From Brachybacterium sacelli (GTDB lineage Bacteria; Actinomycetota; Actinomycetes; Actinomycetales; Dermabacteraceae): 64,000 bases of DNA. Positions 55,546 through 64,000 of the stretch are shown one piece after another (positions within the stretch are counted from its first letter, which is position 1; each line of letters begins with the position of its first letter). The stretch lies in assembly GCF_017876545.1 (NCBI RefSeq), contig NZ_JAGIOD010000001.1, forward strand, positions 372,001 through 436,000. Reading direction: 5' to 3'. A model generated the notes under the pieces. The model made no database searches. It saw only the letters and a list, made by a program, of their open reading frames with translations, and was not told the DNA's origin. Position numbers and translations under genes: made by a program.

Positions 55546-57822
55546 ATGACCACCACCGACACCACGACCACCACCGCCGCCGAGGCGCTGCGCACCGCTC
55601 AGGCGATCACCGCCGTCGGCACCGACGGGAGAGCCCCCGTGCTCGCCACCCGGGTCACCCTCGAGCAGGGCCCCCGCACCGTCGCCCATGCCGAGCTGGT
55701 CGCCACGGCGCACGGCGTCTACGGCGCGAGCGTCAACGGCGCTCCCGCCACAGAATCCGTCCTGAACCCCGGGTGGACCGTCTACGAGTCCCGCCTCCAG
55801 GTCCAGCGCTTCGACGTCACCGAGCACGTGCGCTCCGGCACCGAGGACGTCGAGCTCTCCGTGGTGCTGGGGCGCGGCTGGTTCAACGGCGACTTCGGCT
55901 TCACCGACGCCGAAGCCAACTACGGGGACGAGAACTCCCTCCTCGCCACACTGGACATCACCTACCAGGACGGCTCCACCCAGTCGATCGCGACGGATGA
56001 GTCCTGGACCGCCACCGATTCCCCGATCACCTTCGCGACGATCTACGACGGCCAGCACGAGGACCGCCGTCTCGGCGCCGGCGACCCCCGCCCGGTCCAG
56101 GTCACCGAGATCGACCGCACCAGGCTGATCGAGCAGGCCTCACCGCTGATCACCCGCCACGAGACGCGCCACCCCGAGCAGATCTGGACGTCCCCCTCGG
56201 GGGCGACTCTGCTGGACTTCGGACAGAACCTGGTGGGCTGGCTGCGCTTCACCGTCACCGGACCCGCCGGCGCCGAGATCACCCTGCGCCACGCGGAGGT
56301 GCTGGAGCACGAGGAGCTCGGCACCCGCCCGCTGCGCTCGGCGAAGGCCACCGACCACGTGATCCTCGCCGGTCACGATGCCGGGGAGACCTTCGAGCCC
56401 ACCTTCACCTTCCACGGCTTCCGTTACGCGGAGATCAGCGGTTGGCCCGGCACGCTCACGGCCGACGACATCGAGGCTGTCGTGGTGCACTCCGACGTCC
56501 GCCGCACCGGCTGGTTCGAGTCCTCGCACCCCGGGGTGAACCAGCTGGTGAGCAATTCGGTCTGGTCCCAGCGGGGCAACTTCCTGGCGGTGCCGACCGA
56601 CTGCCCCCAGCGCGACGAGCGCCTGGGCTGGACCGGTGACATCGCGGCCTACGCCGCGACCGCCGCCTACCAGTTCGACGTCTCCGACTTCCTGCACAAC
56701 TGGCTGCTGGACGTGCACGCCGAGGCGAGCCTGCCGCCGCTGAGCTTCGTGCCCTTCGTGGTGCCGGACATCCTCAAGCTGCGCAAGAACGGCGACGATC
56801 CCTTCGCCGAGGAGGAGCAGGAGGTCCCCACCGCCATCTGGGGCGACGCCGTGGTGTGGGTCGCGGAGGCCCTGTGGCACGCCTACGGCGATCTCGAGCG
56901 CCTCCGCCGGCACTACCCCGGCATGGTGCTGCATCTGGAGTCCGTGGAACGGGCCCTGTCCCCCAGCGGCCTGTGGGACACCGGCTTCCAGTTCGCCGAC
57001 TGGCTCGACCCGGATGCCTCCCCGCACGACCCCGCGGCGGCGAAGGCCGACAAGGGCGTGGTCGCCACCGCCTGCCTCATCCGCTCGGCCCGTTTCGCCG
57101 CCGAGACCGCACGGCTGATCGGCGAGGAGGCGGACGCGTCCCGCTGGCAGGACCTCGCCGATCGCACGCTGAGCGCCTTCACCGAGGCCTATGTGAGCGA
57201 CGACGGCCGCGTCCTCTCCGACTGCGCGACCGTGTACGCGCTGGCCATCTCCTTCGATCTGCTCGAGGAGTCCACCCGGCCGTTGTCCGCCGAGCGCCTC
57301 GCGGAGGTGGTGCGCGAGGCCGGCTACCGAGTCTCCACCGGTTTCGCGGGCACTCCGTTCGTGACCTGGGCGCTGTCGGAGACCGGCCACGTCGAGGACG
57401 CCTACCGGCTGCTGCTCGAGGAGGGCTGCCCCTCCTGGCTCTACCCCGTCTCCATGGGCGCGACCACCATCTGGGAGCGCTGGGACTCGATGCTGCCGGA
57501 CGGCTCCATCAACCCCGGCGAGATGACGAGCTTCAACCACTACGCCCTGGGGGCCGTCGCCGACTGGATCTACCAGGTCGTCCTCGGGATCCGTCCCGCC
57601 GAGCCCGGCTATCGCCGGATCCGCATCCAGCCCACCCCGGGCCCCGGCATCGACTGGGCGAAGGGCGCCTACGACTCCGCGGCAGGCCGCATCGAGGTGT
57701 CCTGGGAGCAGGCGGCCGACGGGCTGCACGGGCGGGCCACGATCCCCGACGGAGCCGAGGCCGACCTCGTGCTGCCCGATGGCACGACCCGCCCCGTCGG
57801 CCCCGGGACGCACACCTTCTGA
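55546..57822 (+). CDS. GH78 alpha-L-rhamnosidase
   Basis: 758 residues; inverting enzyme removing terminal L-rhamnose. Beta-sandwich domains fill the first 330 residues (GWTVYESRLQVQRFDVT, LGRGWFNGDFG, LDFGQNLVGWL), followed by the alpha/alpha barrel with the acid Glu in DCPQRDERLGWTGD and the base Glu in TTIWERWDSM, and a C-terminal sandwich (GYRRIRIQPTPGP). Somewhat shorter than many GH78 enzymes. No signal peptide: intracellular, fitting the co-transcribed porter. A strong hairpin follows. Confidence 0.95.
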   Translation: MTTTDTTTTTAAEALRTAQAITAVGTDGRAPVLATRVTLEQGPRTVAHAELVATAHGVYGASVNGAPATESVLNPGWTVYESRLQVQRFDVTEHVRSGTEDVELSVVLGRGWFNGDFGFTDAEANYGDENSLLATLDITYQDGSTQSIATDESWTATDSPITFATIYDGQHEDRRLGAGDPRPVQVTEIDRTRLIEQASPLITRHETRHPEQIWTSPSGATLLDFGQNLVGWLRFTVTGPAGAEITLRHAEVLEHEELGTRPLRSAKATDHVILAGHDAGETFEPTFTFHGFRYAEISGWPGTLTADDIEAVVVHSDVRRTGWFESSHPGVNQLVSNSVWSQRGNFLAVPTDCPQRDERLGWTGDIAAYAATAAYQFDVSDFLHNWLLDVHAEASLPPLSFVPFVVPDILKLRKNGDDPFAEEEQEVPTAIWGDAVVWVAEALWHAYGDLERLRRHYPGMVLHLESVERALSPSGLWDTGFQFADWLDPDASPHDPAAAKADKGVVATACLIRSARFAAETARLIGEEADASRWQDLADRTLSAFTEAYVSDDGRVLSDCATVYALAISFDLLEESTRPLSAERLAEVVREAGYRVSTGFAGTPFVTWALSETGHVEDAYRLLLEEGCPSWLYPVSMGATTIWERWDSMLPDGSINPGEMTSFNHYALGAVADWIYQVVLGIRPAEPGYRRIRIQPTPGPGIDWAKGAYDSAAGRIEVSWEQAADGLHGRATIPDGAEADLVLPDGTTRPVGPGTHTF

Positions 57823-57843
57823 GAAACCTCGCCGCCGCGATCG

Positions 57844-57881
57844 TGCGGGCGCCCCGGGGGCCGATCCCCGGGGCGCCCGCA
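57844..57881 (+). terminator. Strong terminator hairpin after GH78 gene
   Basis: A perfect 16-bp stem (TGCGGGCGCCCCGGGG at 57844-57859 with its complement at 57866-57881) closes a 6-base loop, 21 bp after the stop. No T-run. The rest of the 437-bp stretch to the next gene holds only the dyad and start region described separately. Confidence 0.8.
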
Positions 57882-58076
57882 TGCGCGAGGTGGGAGGGCC
57901 TGCCCCTGCCCCGGCGCATACACGTCCGTCCCGTGGGACGTCCGCACTCGTCCTTCTCGGCGGATGCACGAATCCCCGGCGCGGCGCCGACGCGCGCTGG
58001 AAAGCGGTTGACCTGACGGGGCGCCACGACGACACTGGTGACGCCGGCCATGACGGGCGGCCCGCTGGACCGAAAA

Positions 58077-58092
58077 ATTCTCACGTGAGTAT
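58077..58092. promoter_or_regulatory. LacI-like dyad before orphan SBP
   Basis: ATTCTCACGTGAGTAT pairs 7 of 8 bases with core CTCACGTGAG, unlike the arabinose and rhamnose operators. A possible promoter, TTGACC (58008-58013) and GACACT 17 bp on, stands upstream, putting the dyad about 35 bp past the start. A separate regulator is implied. Confidence 0.5.
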
Positions 58093-58259
58093 CGATCGGA
58101 GTCACCTGCCGTGCCCCACGCCGGTTCCTGTCAGGATCCGCTCCGCTCCACCGCATCGTCATCATCGCCTCGTCGCCATGACCACCACTCGACGGCCCGA
58201 CCGGCTGACCGCGACGTCACCGTCCTGACTCCACCCCTCCGACCCGCACAGGAGAACCC

Positions 58260-59561
58260 TTGCTCTCTCGTCGATCCGCCTTCGCCCTCCTGGCTGCCGC
58301 CGGGGCCGCCCCCGCCCTGGCCTCCTGCGGCCCCAACGCGGGAGGAGCGGCGGACGGCACGCTGCGGGTCTACTGGTGGGGCGGCGACCTCCGCGCGGGA
58401 ATCACCCAAGAGGTCCTCGACATGTACACCACGGACCACCCTGACCAGGAGGTCTCCCCCGAGTACAGCGAATGGTCCGGCTACTGGGACAAGCTCGCGA
58501 CCCAGACCGCCGGCGGCAGCGCCCCGGACATCATCCAGATGGACGAGGCCTACATCGATTCCTACGGCTCCGAGGGCTCGCTGCTGGATCTCGAGACAGT
58601 CTCCGATGTCCTCGACCTCTCCCAGATGGACGAGGCGATCCTGGAGACGGGGCGACTGTCCGACGGCACCCTGGTGGGTGCTCCGAACGGCTTCAACCTC
58701 TACGCGACCGGCATGAACCCCGCGCTGCTCGAGGAAGCCGGGATCGACCTGCCCGACGACACCACCTGGACCTGGGACGACTTCCACACCCTGTGCCAGG
58801 AGCTCTCCGAGTGGGGGAAGTCCTCGGGCAACGGCGTCCTGGGGACCAGCGGCTTCGGTCTGGGTGCCGGAGACCTCGCCGCCTGGGCACGGCAGTCCGG
58901 CGACCAGCAGCTCTTCCCCCGTGAGGACGAGGAGCTGGTCACCAAGGAGACCATCGTGTCGCTGCTGGAGTTCTGCCGCGAGCTCGCCTCCTCCGGTGCC
59001 GCCCTAGAGGCCGGGGCGCAGATCGAGAATTCCTCGGCCAGCCTCGAGCAGGGCCTGTTCGCCACCCGGGGCTGCGTCTTCCAGCAGGTCCCGAGCTCCC
59101 AGATCCTCACCTTCCAGGACTCCACCGGAGACCCGCTGCAGCTGCTGCGCATGCCGGCGCGCACCAGCGGCGAGTCGAAGATGGTGAACAAGGCGTCGAT
59201 GTACTGGTCGCTCAGCGCGACGGCGGCCGATCCCACGGCCGCGGCGGAGCTGACGAATTTCCTGCTCAACGACGAGGGAGCGGCCGAGGTGCTCAAGATC
59301 GAGCGCGGCATCCCGGCGTTCCCGGCGATCCAGGAGGCGGTGCGCCCGCTGCTGACCGAGAACGCGCTGATCTCGCTCGACTTCGCCCAGGAGATGCAGG
59401 AGGAGGTCGTCAAGCCGCCGGTGGTGACCCCCGCCAGCGGCGTCGGCTTCGGGGACCAGTACACGCGGCTCGCGGAGGAGTCCCTGTTCGAGAAGCGCTC
59501 GACCTCCGACGTCGCCGACGAGATGCTCGAGGTCCTCACCGGGATGCAGCCCGAGCGCTGA
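58260..59561 (+). CDS. Sugar ABC substrate-binding lipoprotein without permeases
   Basis: 433 residues from TTG 58260, 5 bases after GGAG. Lipobox APALASC after an SRRSAFALLAAAG signal. CUT1 fold; WSGYWDKLATQTAGGSAPDIIQMDEAYIDSYGS closely matches the protein at 52490, so the two are paralogues. No permease gene follows, and the next gene is on the other strand. Its dyad operator differs from that of its paralogue, suggesting a different inducer and perhaps shared permeases. Confidence 0.9.
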   Translation: MLSRRSAFALLAAAGAAPALASCGPNAGGAADGTLRVYWWGGDLRAGITQEVLDMYTTDHPDQEVSPEYSEWSGYWDKLATQTAGGSAPDIIQMDEAYIDSYGSEGSLLDLETVSDVLDLSQMDEAILETGRLSDGTLVGAPNGFNLYATGMNPALLEEAGIDLPDDTTWTWDDFHTLCQELSEWGKSSGNGVLGTSGFGLGAGDLAAWARQSGDQQLFPREDEELVTKETIVSLLEFCRELASSGAALEAGAQIENSSASLEQGLFATRGCVFQQVPSSQILTFQDSTGDPLQLLRMPARTSGESKMVNKASMYWSLSATAADPTAAAELTNFLLNDEGAAEVLKIERGIPAFPAIQEAVRPLLTENALISLDFAQEMQEEVVKPPVVTPASGVGFGDQYTRLAEESLFEKRSTSDVADEMLEVLTGMQPER

Positions 59562-59739
59562 GGCGCACGCGGTCCGGTGCGGCCCTCATCCCAGGTCCCC
59601 GCGCGCGGCCGACCGTGGGCCAGATGACGCTCGCCGAGGACCATGTGGTCATTCGACAGTCATGAGCCGCTGACCTCCCTGTGCGGAAGCCAGCGGCCCA
59701 TGACCCCACTCCGATCGGGGGAGATGTCGGGAGCCCACC

Positions 59740-61551
59740 TCACTCCTCGACGGGCGTGATCTCCCCGCGGAACATCTTCAGCACCACGAAGTTGTCGGCA
59801 TACGGCGCGTTCTCCAGGATCGGGTCCCCCGGCTCCGGGAAGCCCTGGACCCGCTCCCCCTCGAGCGCAGGGTTGTTCCCGTACCGCTCGAAGATCGGGA
59901 TGATCGGCAGCAGCTCGTTGAACGCCAGCGCCGCGACGGAGACGTTCTTCGTCTGCTCCTCGACGTCCAGACCCTGCCCGGAGCGGGTCACCAGCTTCTC
60001 GAGGTCGACCGTCCCGGCGGAGGTCTCCACGTTCTGCAGCGGAAAGGCGTAGCCCTTGCCGCCCTGGTTCTTGGCGATCGGGATGTTGTGCACGAACAGG
60101 TCCTGCACGAAGGAGAAGTGCGGGTGGGGATGTGCCGAGGAGCCCCAGGCCTCGATCGCCATCTGGAAGTTGCCCTTGTCGATGTCGATCGGCGCCTGCT
60201 TGTCGTCGAGCCCGCGCGCGGTCACCGGGATGCCGAACTCCGAGAGCTGCTCGGCGATGTTCTTGCCCGAGGCCGACCAGTCCGCGAAGGTCGCCGGGAA
60301 CTGGATCTCGTAGGAGGCCTCCGTGCCCTCCGGCGTCTTCCAGACCTCGCCCTCCTTGGTCCAGCCCGCCTCCTGCAGCAGCTGCGTCGCCTTCTCCAGG
60401 TCCTGCTCGTAGGTGTCGATCTTGCCCTTGACCTCGTCGGTCAGCCACTTGTCGACGAAGTTGTCGGAGAAACCGACCATGTTGACCACGGCCTTGCCGG
60501 AGTCGGCCAGGGCGATCTGCCCGTTGATCTCCCGGTCGATGAGGTAGGCGAAGGCCTTCCGGGTGCGGACGTCGGCGAACTCCGGGAACTGGTCCTGGTT
60601 CAGGTACAGCGCGGGCCCGGAGTACACCGGCGGTCGCAGGATCGTGTAGCCGGCGGCCTCGAAGGGCTCCTCCGAGGCCGGGGCGAAGCCGTGGGTCGCG
60701 TAGTCGACGTCGGCGGACTGCACGAGCGAGGTGACCTCGGTCGTCTCCCCGGCGTACAGCACGACGGTGTCGAAGGTGACCTTGTCGGCCCCGTAGCCGG
60801 ACTCGTTGCGCACCAGCGTCAGCTCGGTGTTGGTGATGGTGTCGTAGTCGAAGTCGTAGGGCCCCGAGACGATGACGTTCTCGGGCTTGAAGGTCTGGAA
60901 CTCGGTGCCCAGCTCCTCGCCGTCGCCCTCGTCCATCGAGCCGCCGGCATCGACGATGGCCTTGGCGCGATCGGCCCACTCCCCGTACTGGGCGGTGGAG
61001 ATGATGTTGCTCTTGAGCACGTAGCGCTCGAGCACCGCGGGCGGGTCCTCGAAACCGACCACGACGGTCGTCTCGTCGGGCGCCTCCAGGCTGGTGATGA
61101 AGTCCCAGGCCGGGGAGCGCTGGATGAACTGCAGGTAGAAGGTGGTCAGAAAGTCCTGGGAGGTGACATCCGAGCCGTCGGACCACGTCAGCCCCGGCTT
61201 GACCGTCAGGGTGAGGGTGCCGCCCTCGGCGTCCAGCTCGTGCGACTCCGCGAGCAGGTACTCCCACTTCTCCTCCGCCCAGAGCCACAGGGCCGCCGGC
61301 GGGACCAGCAGGTCACGGTAGAGGCCGTCACCGATGATGCTGGTCGGCACGCCCGCATAGGGGAGGCCGGCGAAGTTGAAGTGCCCCTCGGGCGGCGGCA
61401 TGAAGGGCCAGGCGCCGTGGAAGGCGGTGCTGCCCCCTCCGCCTCCGCCGCCCTCGGGGGTGGCGGGCGAACAGGCGGCGACACCTGCTCCTGCGGCCGT
61501 GGTCAGGCCGACCGCCTTCAGGATGTCGCGTCGACTCCAGGTGGTGCTCAT
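59740..61551 (-). CDS. Peptide/oligosaccharide ABC substrate-binding lipoprotein (family 5)
   Basis: 603 residues from ATG 61551 (CCAAGGAG upstream). Tat-like [10 protein letters not shown] and lipobox GVAAC, then a poly-Gly linker and a DppA/OppA-type fold ([44 protein letters not shown]-like [19 protein letters not shown]). Such binding proteins take up peptides or, in plant-polymer loci, oligosaccharides. Last gene of an operon with two ATPases and a small membrane protein; its start overlaps the latter's stop. Substrate unproven. Confidence 0.9.
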   Translation of the reverse strand: MSTTWSRRDILKAVGLTTAAGAGVAACSPATPEGGGGGGGSTAFHGAWPFMPPPEGHFNFAGLPYAGVPTSIIGDGLYRDLLVPPAALWLWAEEKWEYLLAESHELDAEGGTLTLTVKPGLTWSDGSDVTSQDFLTTFYLQFIQRSPAWDFITSLEAPDETTVVVGFEDPPAVLERYVLKSNIISTAQYGEWADRAKAIVDAGGSMDEGDGEELGTEFQTFKPENVIVSGPYDFDYDTITNTELTLVRNESGYGADKVTFDTVVLYAGETTEVTSLVQSADVDYATHGFAPASEEPFEAAGYTILRPPVYSGPALYLNQDQFPEFADVRTRKAFAYLIDREINGQIALADSGKAVVNMVGFSDNFVDKWLTDEVKGKIDTYEQDLEKATQLLQEAGWTKEGEVWKTPEGTEASYEIQFPATFADWSASGKNIAEQLSEFGIPVTARGLDDKQAPIDIDKGNFQMAIEAWGSSAHPHPHFSFVQDLFVHNIPIAKNQGGKGYAFPLQNVETSAGTVDLEKLVTRSGQGLDVEEQTKNVSVAALAFNELLPIIPIFERYGNNPALEGERVQGFPEPGDPILENAPYADNFVVLKMFRGEITPVEE

Positions 61552-61795
61552 GGATTCTCCTTGGTTGTGACGACCGGGTCGTCGGTGAGATCGGCGATCG
61601 CCTCGTCGCGATGCCGGCGTCGGGAGCTGAGTCGTCGTGCGAGGACGGAGCCGACGACGATGCCGAGTCCGAGCAGGAGCGCGAGGATGCTCACGATCCG
61701 TTCCCCGGTGCCGGCCTCCGTCAGAGGGAGCATGAGGGCGGCACCGACCCCCACGAAGCAGCCCAGGGACAGCAGTGCGCGCGTGGCGGTGTCGA

Positions 61796-61799
<4 letters not shown>
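61548..61799 (-). CDS. Small two-helix membrane protein in ABC operon
   Basis: 83 residues from GTG 61799. Two hydrophobic segments ([17 protein letters not shown] and [18 protein letters not shown]) joined by a short polar turn, then a basic [12 protein letters not shown] tail. The start overlaps the ATPase stop (GTGA) and the stop overlaps the SBP start (ATGA), so it is translated within the operon and is probably real. No family recognised. It might stabilise the transporter. Confidence 0.65.
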
Positions 61800-62885
<1,086 letters not shown>

Positions 62886-62893
<8 letters not shown>

Positions 62894-64000
62894 GCGCGAT
62901 CACCTTCCGTTCGTGGTGGACCTGGTCGTGGTGGATGCAGGCCGCGGCGTGGGTCATGTCCGCGGGCCGTTCGGTGAGCGTGATCAGCTCGGGCTCGGCC
63001 TGCAGGCACTCGTCGGTGGCGAGCTCGCAGCGAGGGGCGAAGGCGCAGCCGGGGGGCAGGGTCGCCAGGGACGGCGGGGCGCCGGGGATGGAGGCCAGCT
63101 CCGGCAGGTCGCCGCTCACCGGCGGCACCGCGTTGATGAGCTTGGAGGTGTACGGGTGCTTCGGGGCGGAGAAGATGTCCTGCGTCGAACCGGTCTCGAT
63201 GACCGTCCCGGCGTACATGGTGATCACCCGGTCGGCGAGCTCTGCGGCCAGCGCGAGGTCGTGCGAGATGAAGATCATCGCGAAGTGGAACTCGGCGCGC
63301 AGCTCCGCGAGCAGGTCGATCACGGTGCGCTGGGTGAGGATGTCCAGCGCCGTCGTGGGCTCGTCCAGCACCAGCAGCCGGGGGCGCAGCAGCAGGGCGG
63401 TCGCGATCAGCGCCCTCTGCTTCATCCCCCCGGAGAGCTCGTGGGGGAAGCTGCCCAGCACCCGTCGGGGTTCGAGCCGCACCGAGCGCAGGGCCTCGGC
63501 GGAGCGCTCGAGGATCTCGCGCCGGCCCGGCCGGCCCTGCGCGTGGTCGCTCAGCGTCTCGGCCATCTGCTGGCCGATCGTGAGCACGGGATTGAAGGCG
63601 TTCTGGGCGCCCTGGAACACCATGGCCGCCTCGGACCAGCGCCATCGCCGCAGCTGGTTCTGCGTCATCGCGGTCACGTCCCGGGCGCGGCCGTCCTCGC
63701 CGGTGAAGGTCACCGAGCCGCCGGTGATCTCCCCGAGGGTGGGCAGCAGGCGCAGCAGTGCGAGCCCGAGGGTGGTCTTGCCGCAGCCGGACTCTCCGAC
63801 CAGGGCGAGGGAGGACTCGGGGTAGAGGTCGAAGCTCACCCCGCGCAGCGCGCGCACCGACGTGTTCTTGCCGGTGCGGTAGGCGACCTGGAGGTCGCGC
63901 GCGGACAGCACGGGAGAGTCGGCGGCGGGCCCGGTGGGATCCGGCGCCGCGGGGTCGGGCGTGGTCGGTCCGGGCGCCGTGGGGTCCGTCGTCGTGGTCA
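62886..64000 (-). CDS. Peptide ABC transporter ATPase (OppD/DppD type), start just outside window
   Basis: At least 371 residues are visible. Walker A GESGCGKTTL, Q-loop FQGAQNAFNP, signature LSGGMKQRA, Walker B LLVLDEPTTALD, and the C-terminal CAFAPRCELATDEC. An internal GTG at 63911 could start it, but the open frame continues to the window edge, where the last two bases read TG in frame; an ATG with its A at position 64001 would give a Pro/Thr-rich tail like that of the partner ATPase. Permeases are expected further on. Confidence 0.92.

Overview
The window is uniformly GC-rich, densely coded DNA with frequent GTG/TTG starts, 4-base ATGA/GTGA overlaps, leaderless-looking promoters, Tat-type lipoprotein signals and many LacI-family regulators. 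This points to a high-GC Gram-positive actinobacterium. A Micrococcales organism of the Brachybacterium/Dermabacteraceae type is my best guess from gene content, not a demonstrated assignment. No rRNA, tRNA, phage genes, insertion sequences or CRISPR array were seen.

Layout. (1) 1-6.3 kb: small regulator/enzyme units. A P450 lies behind a MarR regulator, divergent from a DHA2-type exporter; an ArsR-SRPBCC-MDMPI-like operon and a MerR regulator divergent from an alpha/beta hydrolase follow. (2) 6.4-17.9 kb: arabinan/arabino-oligosaccharide use. There are two GH51 arabinofuranosidases (one broken by a 4-bp duplication), a LacI regulator coupled to thyA and a DHFR gene, a four-gene SBP-permease-permease-GH43 operon, and a truncated orphan permease. 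(3) 18-29.7 kb: the L-arabinose regulon, with a ChvE-GguAB type transporter, a LacI-type regulator (AraR-like), a FGGY kinase (probable ribulokinase), a sugar porter, AraD and AraA. Three copies of one dyad operator (core ATGTGAACGTT..CAT) sit on the three promoters. (4) 29.8-44.6 kb: rhamnose and rhamnoglycan use. This holds a TIM-barrel isomerase, an SBP-permease-permease-YesL operon, a BNR-4 propeller protein, an esterase, an MFS porter, rhamnose mutarotase, rhamnose isomerase, a bifunctional aldolase/dehydrogenase and rhamnulokinase. (5) 44.9-51.2 kb: a complete six-gene mevalonate operon. (6) 51.4-59.6 kb: more rhamnose genes, namely a LacI regulator, two related orphan sugar-binding lipoproteins, an MFS porter and a GH78 alpha-L-rhamnosidase. 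(7) 59.7-64 kb: a peptide/oligosaccharide ABC system (two ATPases, a small membrane protein and an SBP) whose permeases must lie beyond the window.

How it works together. The cell appears to import arabinose- and rhamnose-containing fragments of plant cell-wall polysaccharide, split them inside the cell (GH51, GH43 and GH78 have no signal peptides), and send arabinose through AraA, kinase and AraD, and rhamnose through RhaM, RhaI, RhaB and RhaD. Each regulon carries its own LacI-like operator: six sites of consensus TTGAGTCGTTTCAA mark the rhamnose genes across 24 kb. I did not find an obviously novel defence or mobile system. The most interesting signals are these two repeated operators, the promoter geometries of the ArsR and MerR units, the broken GH51 and permease genes, and the mevalonate operon placed inside the rhamnose region.
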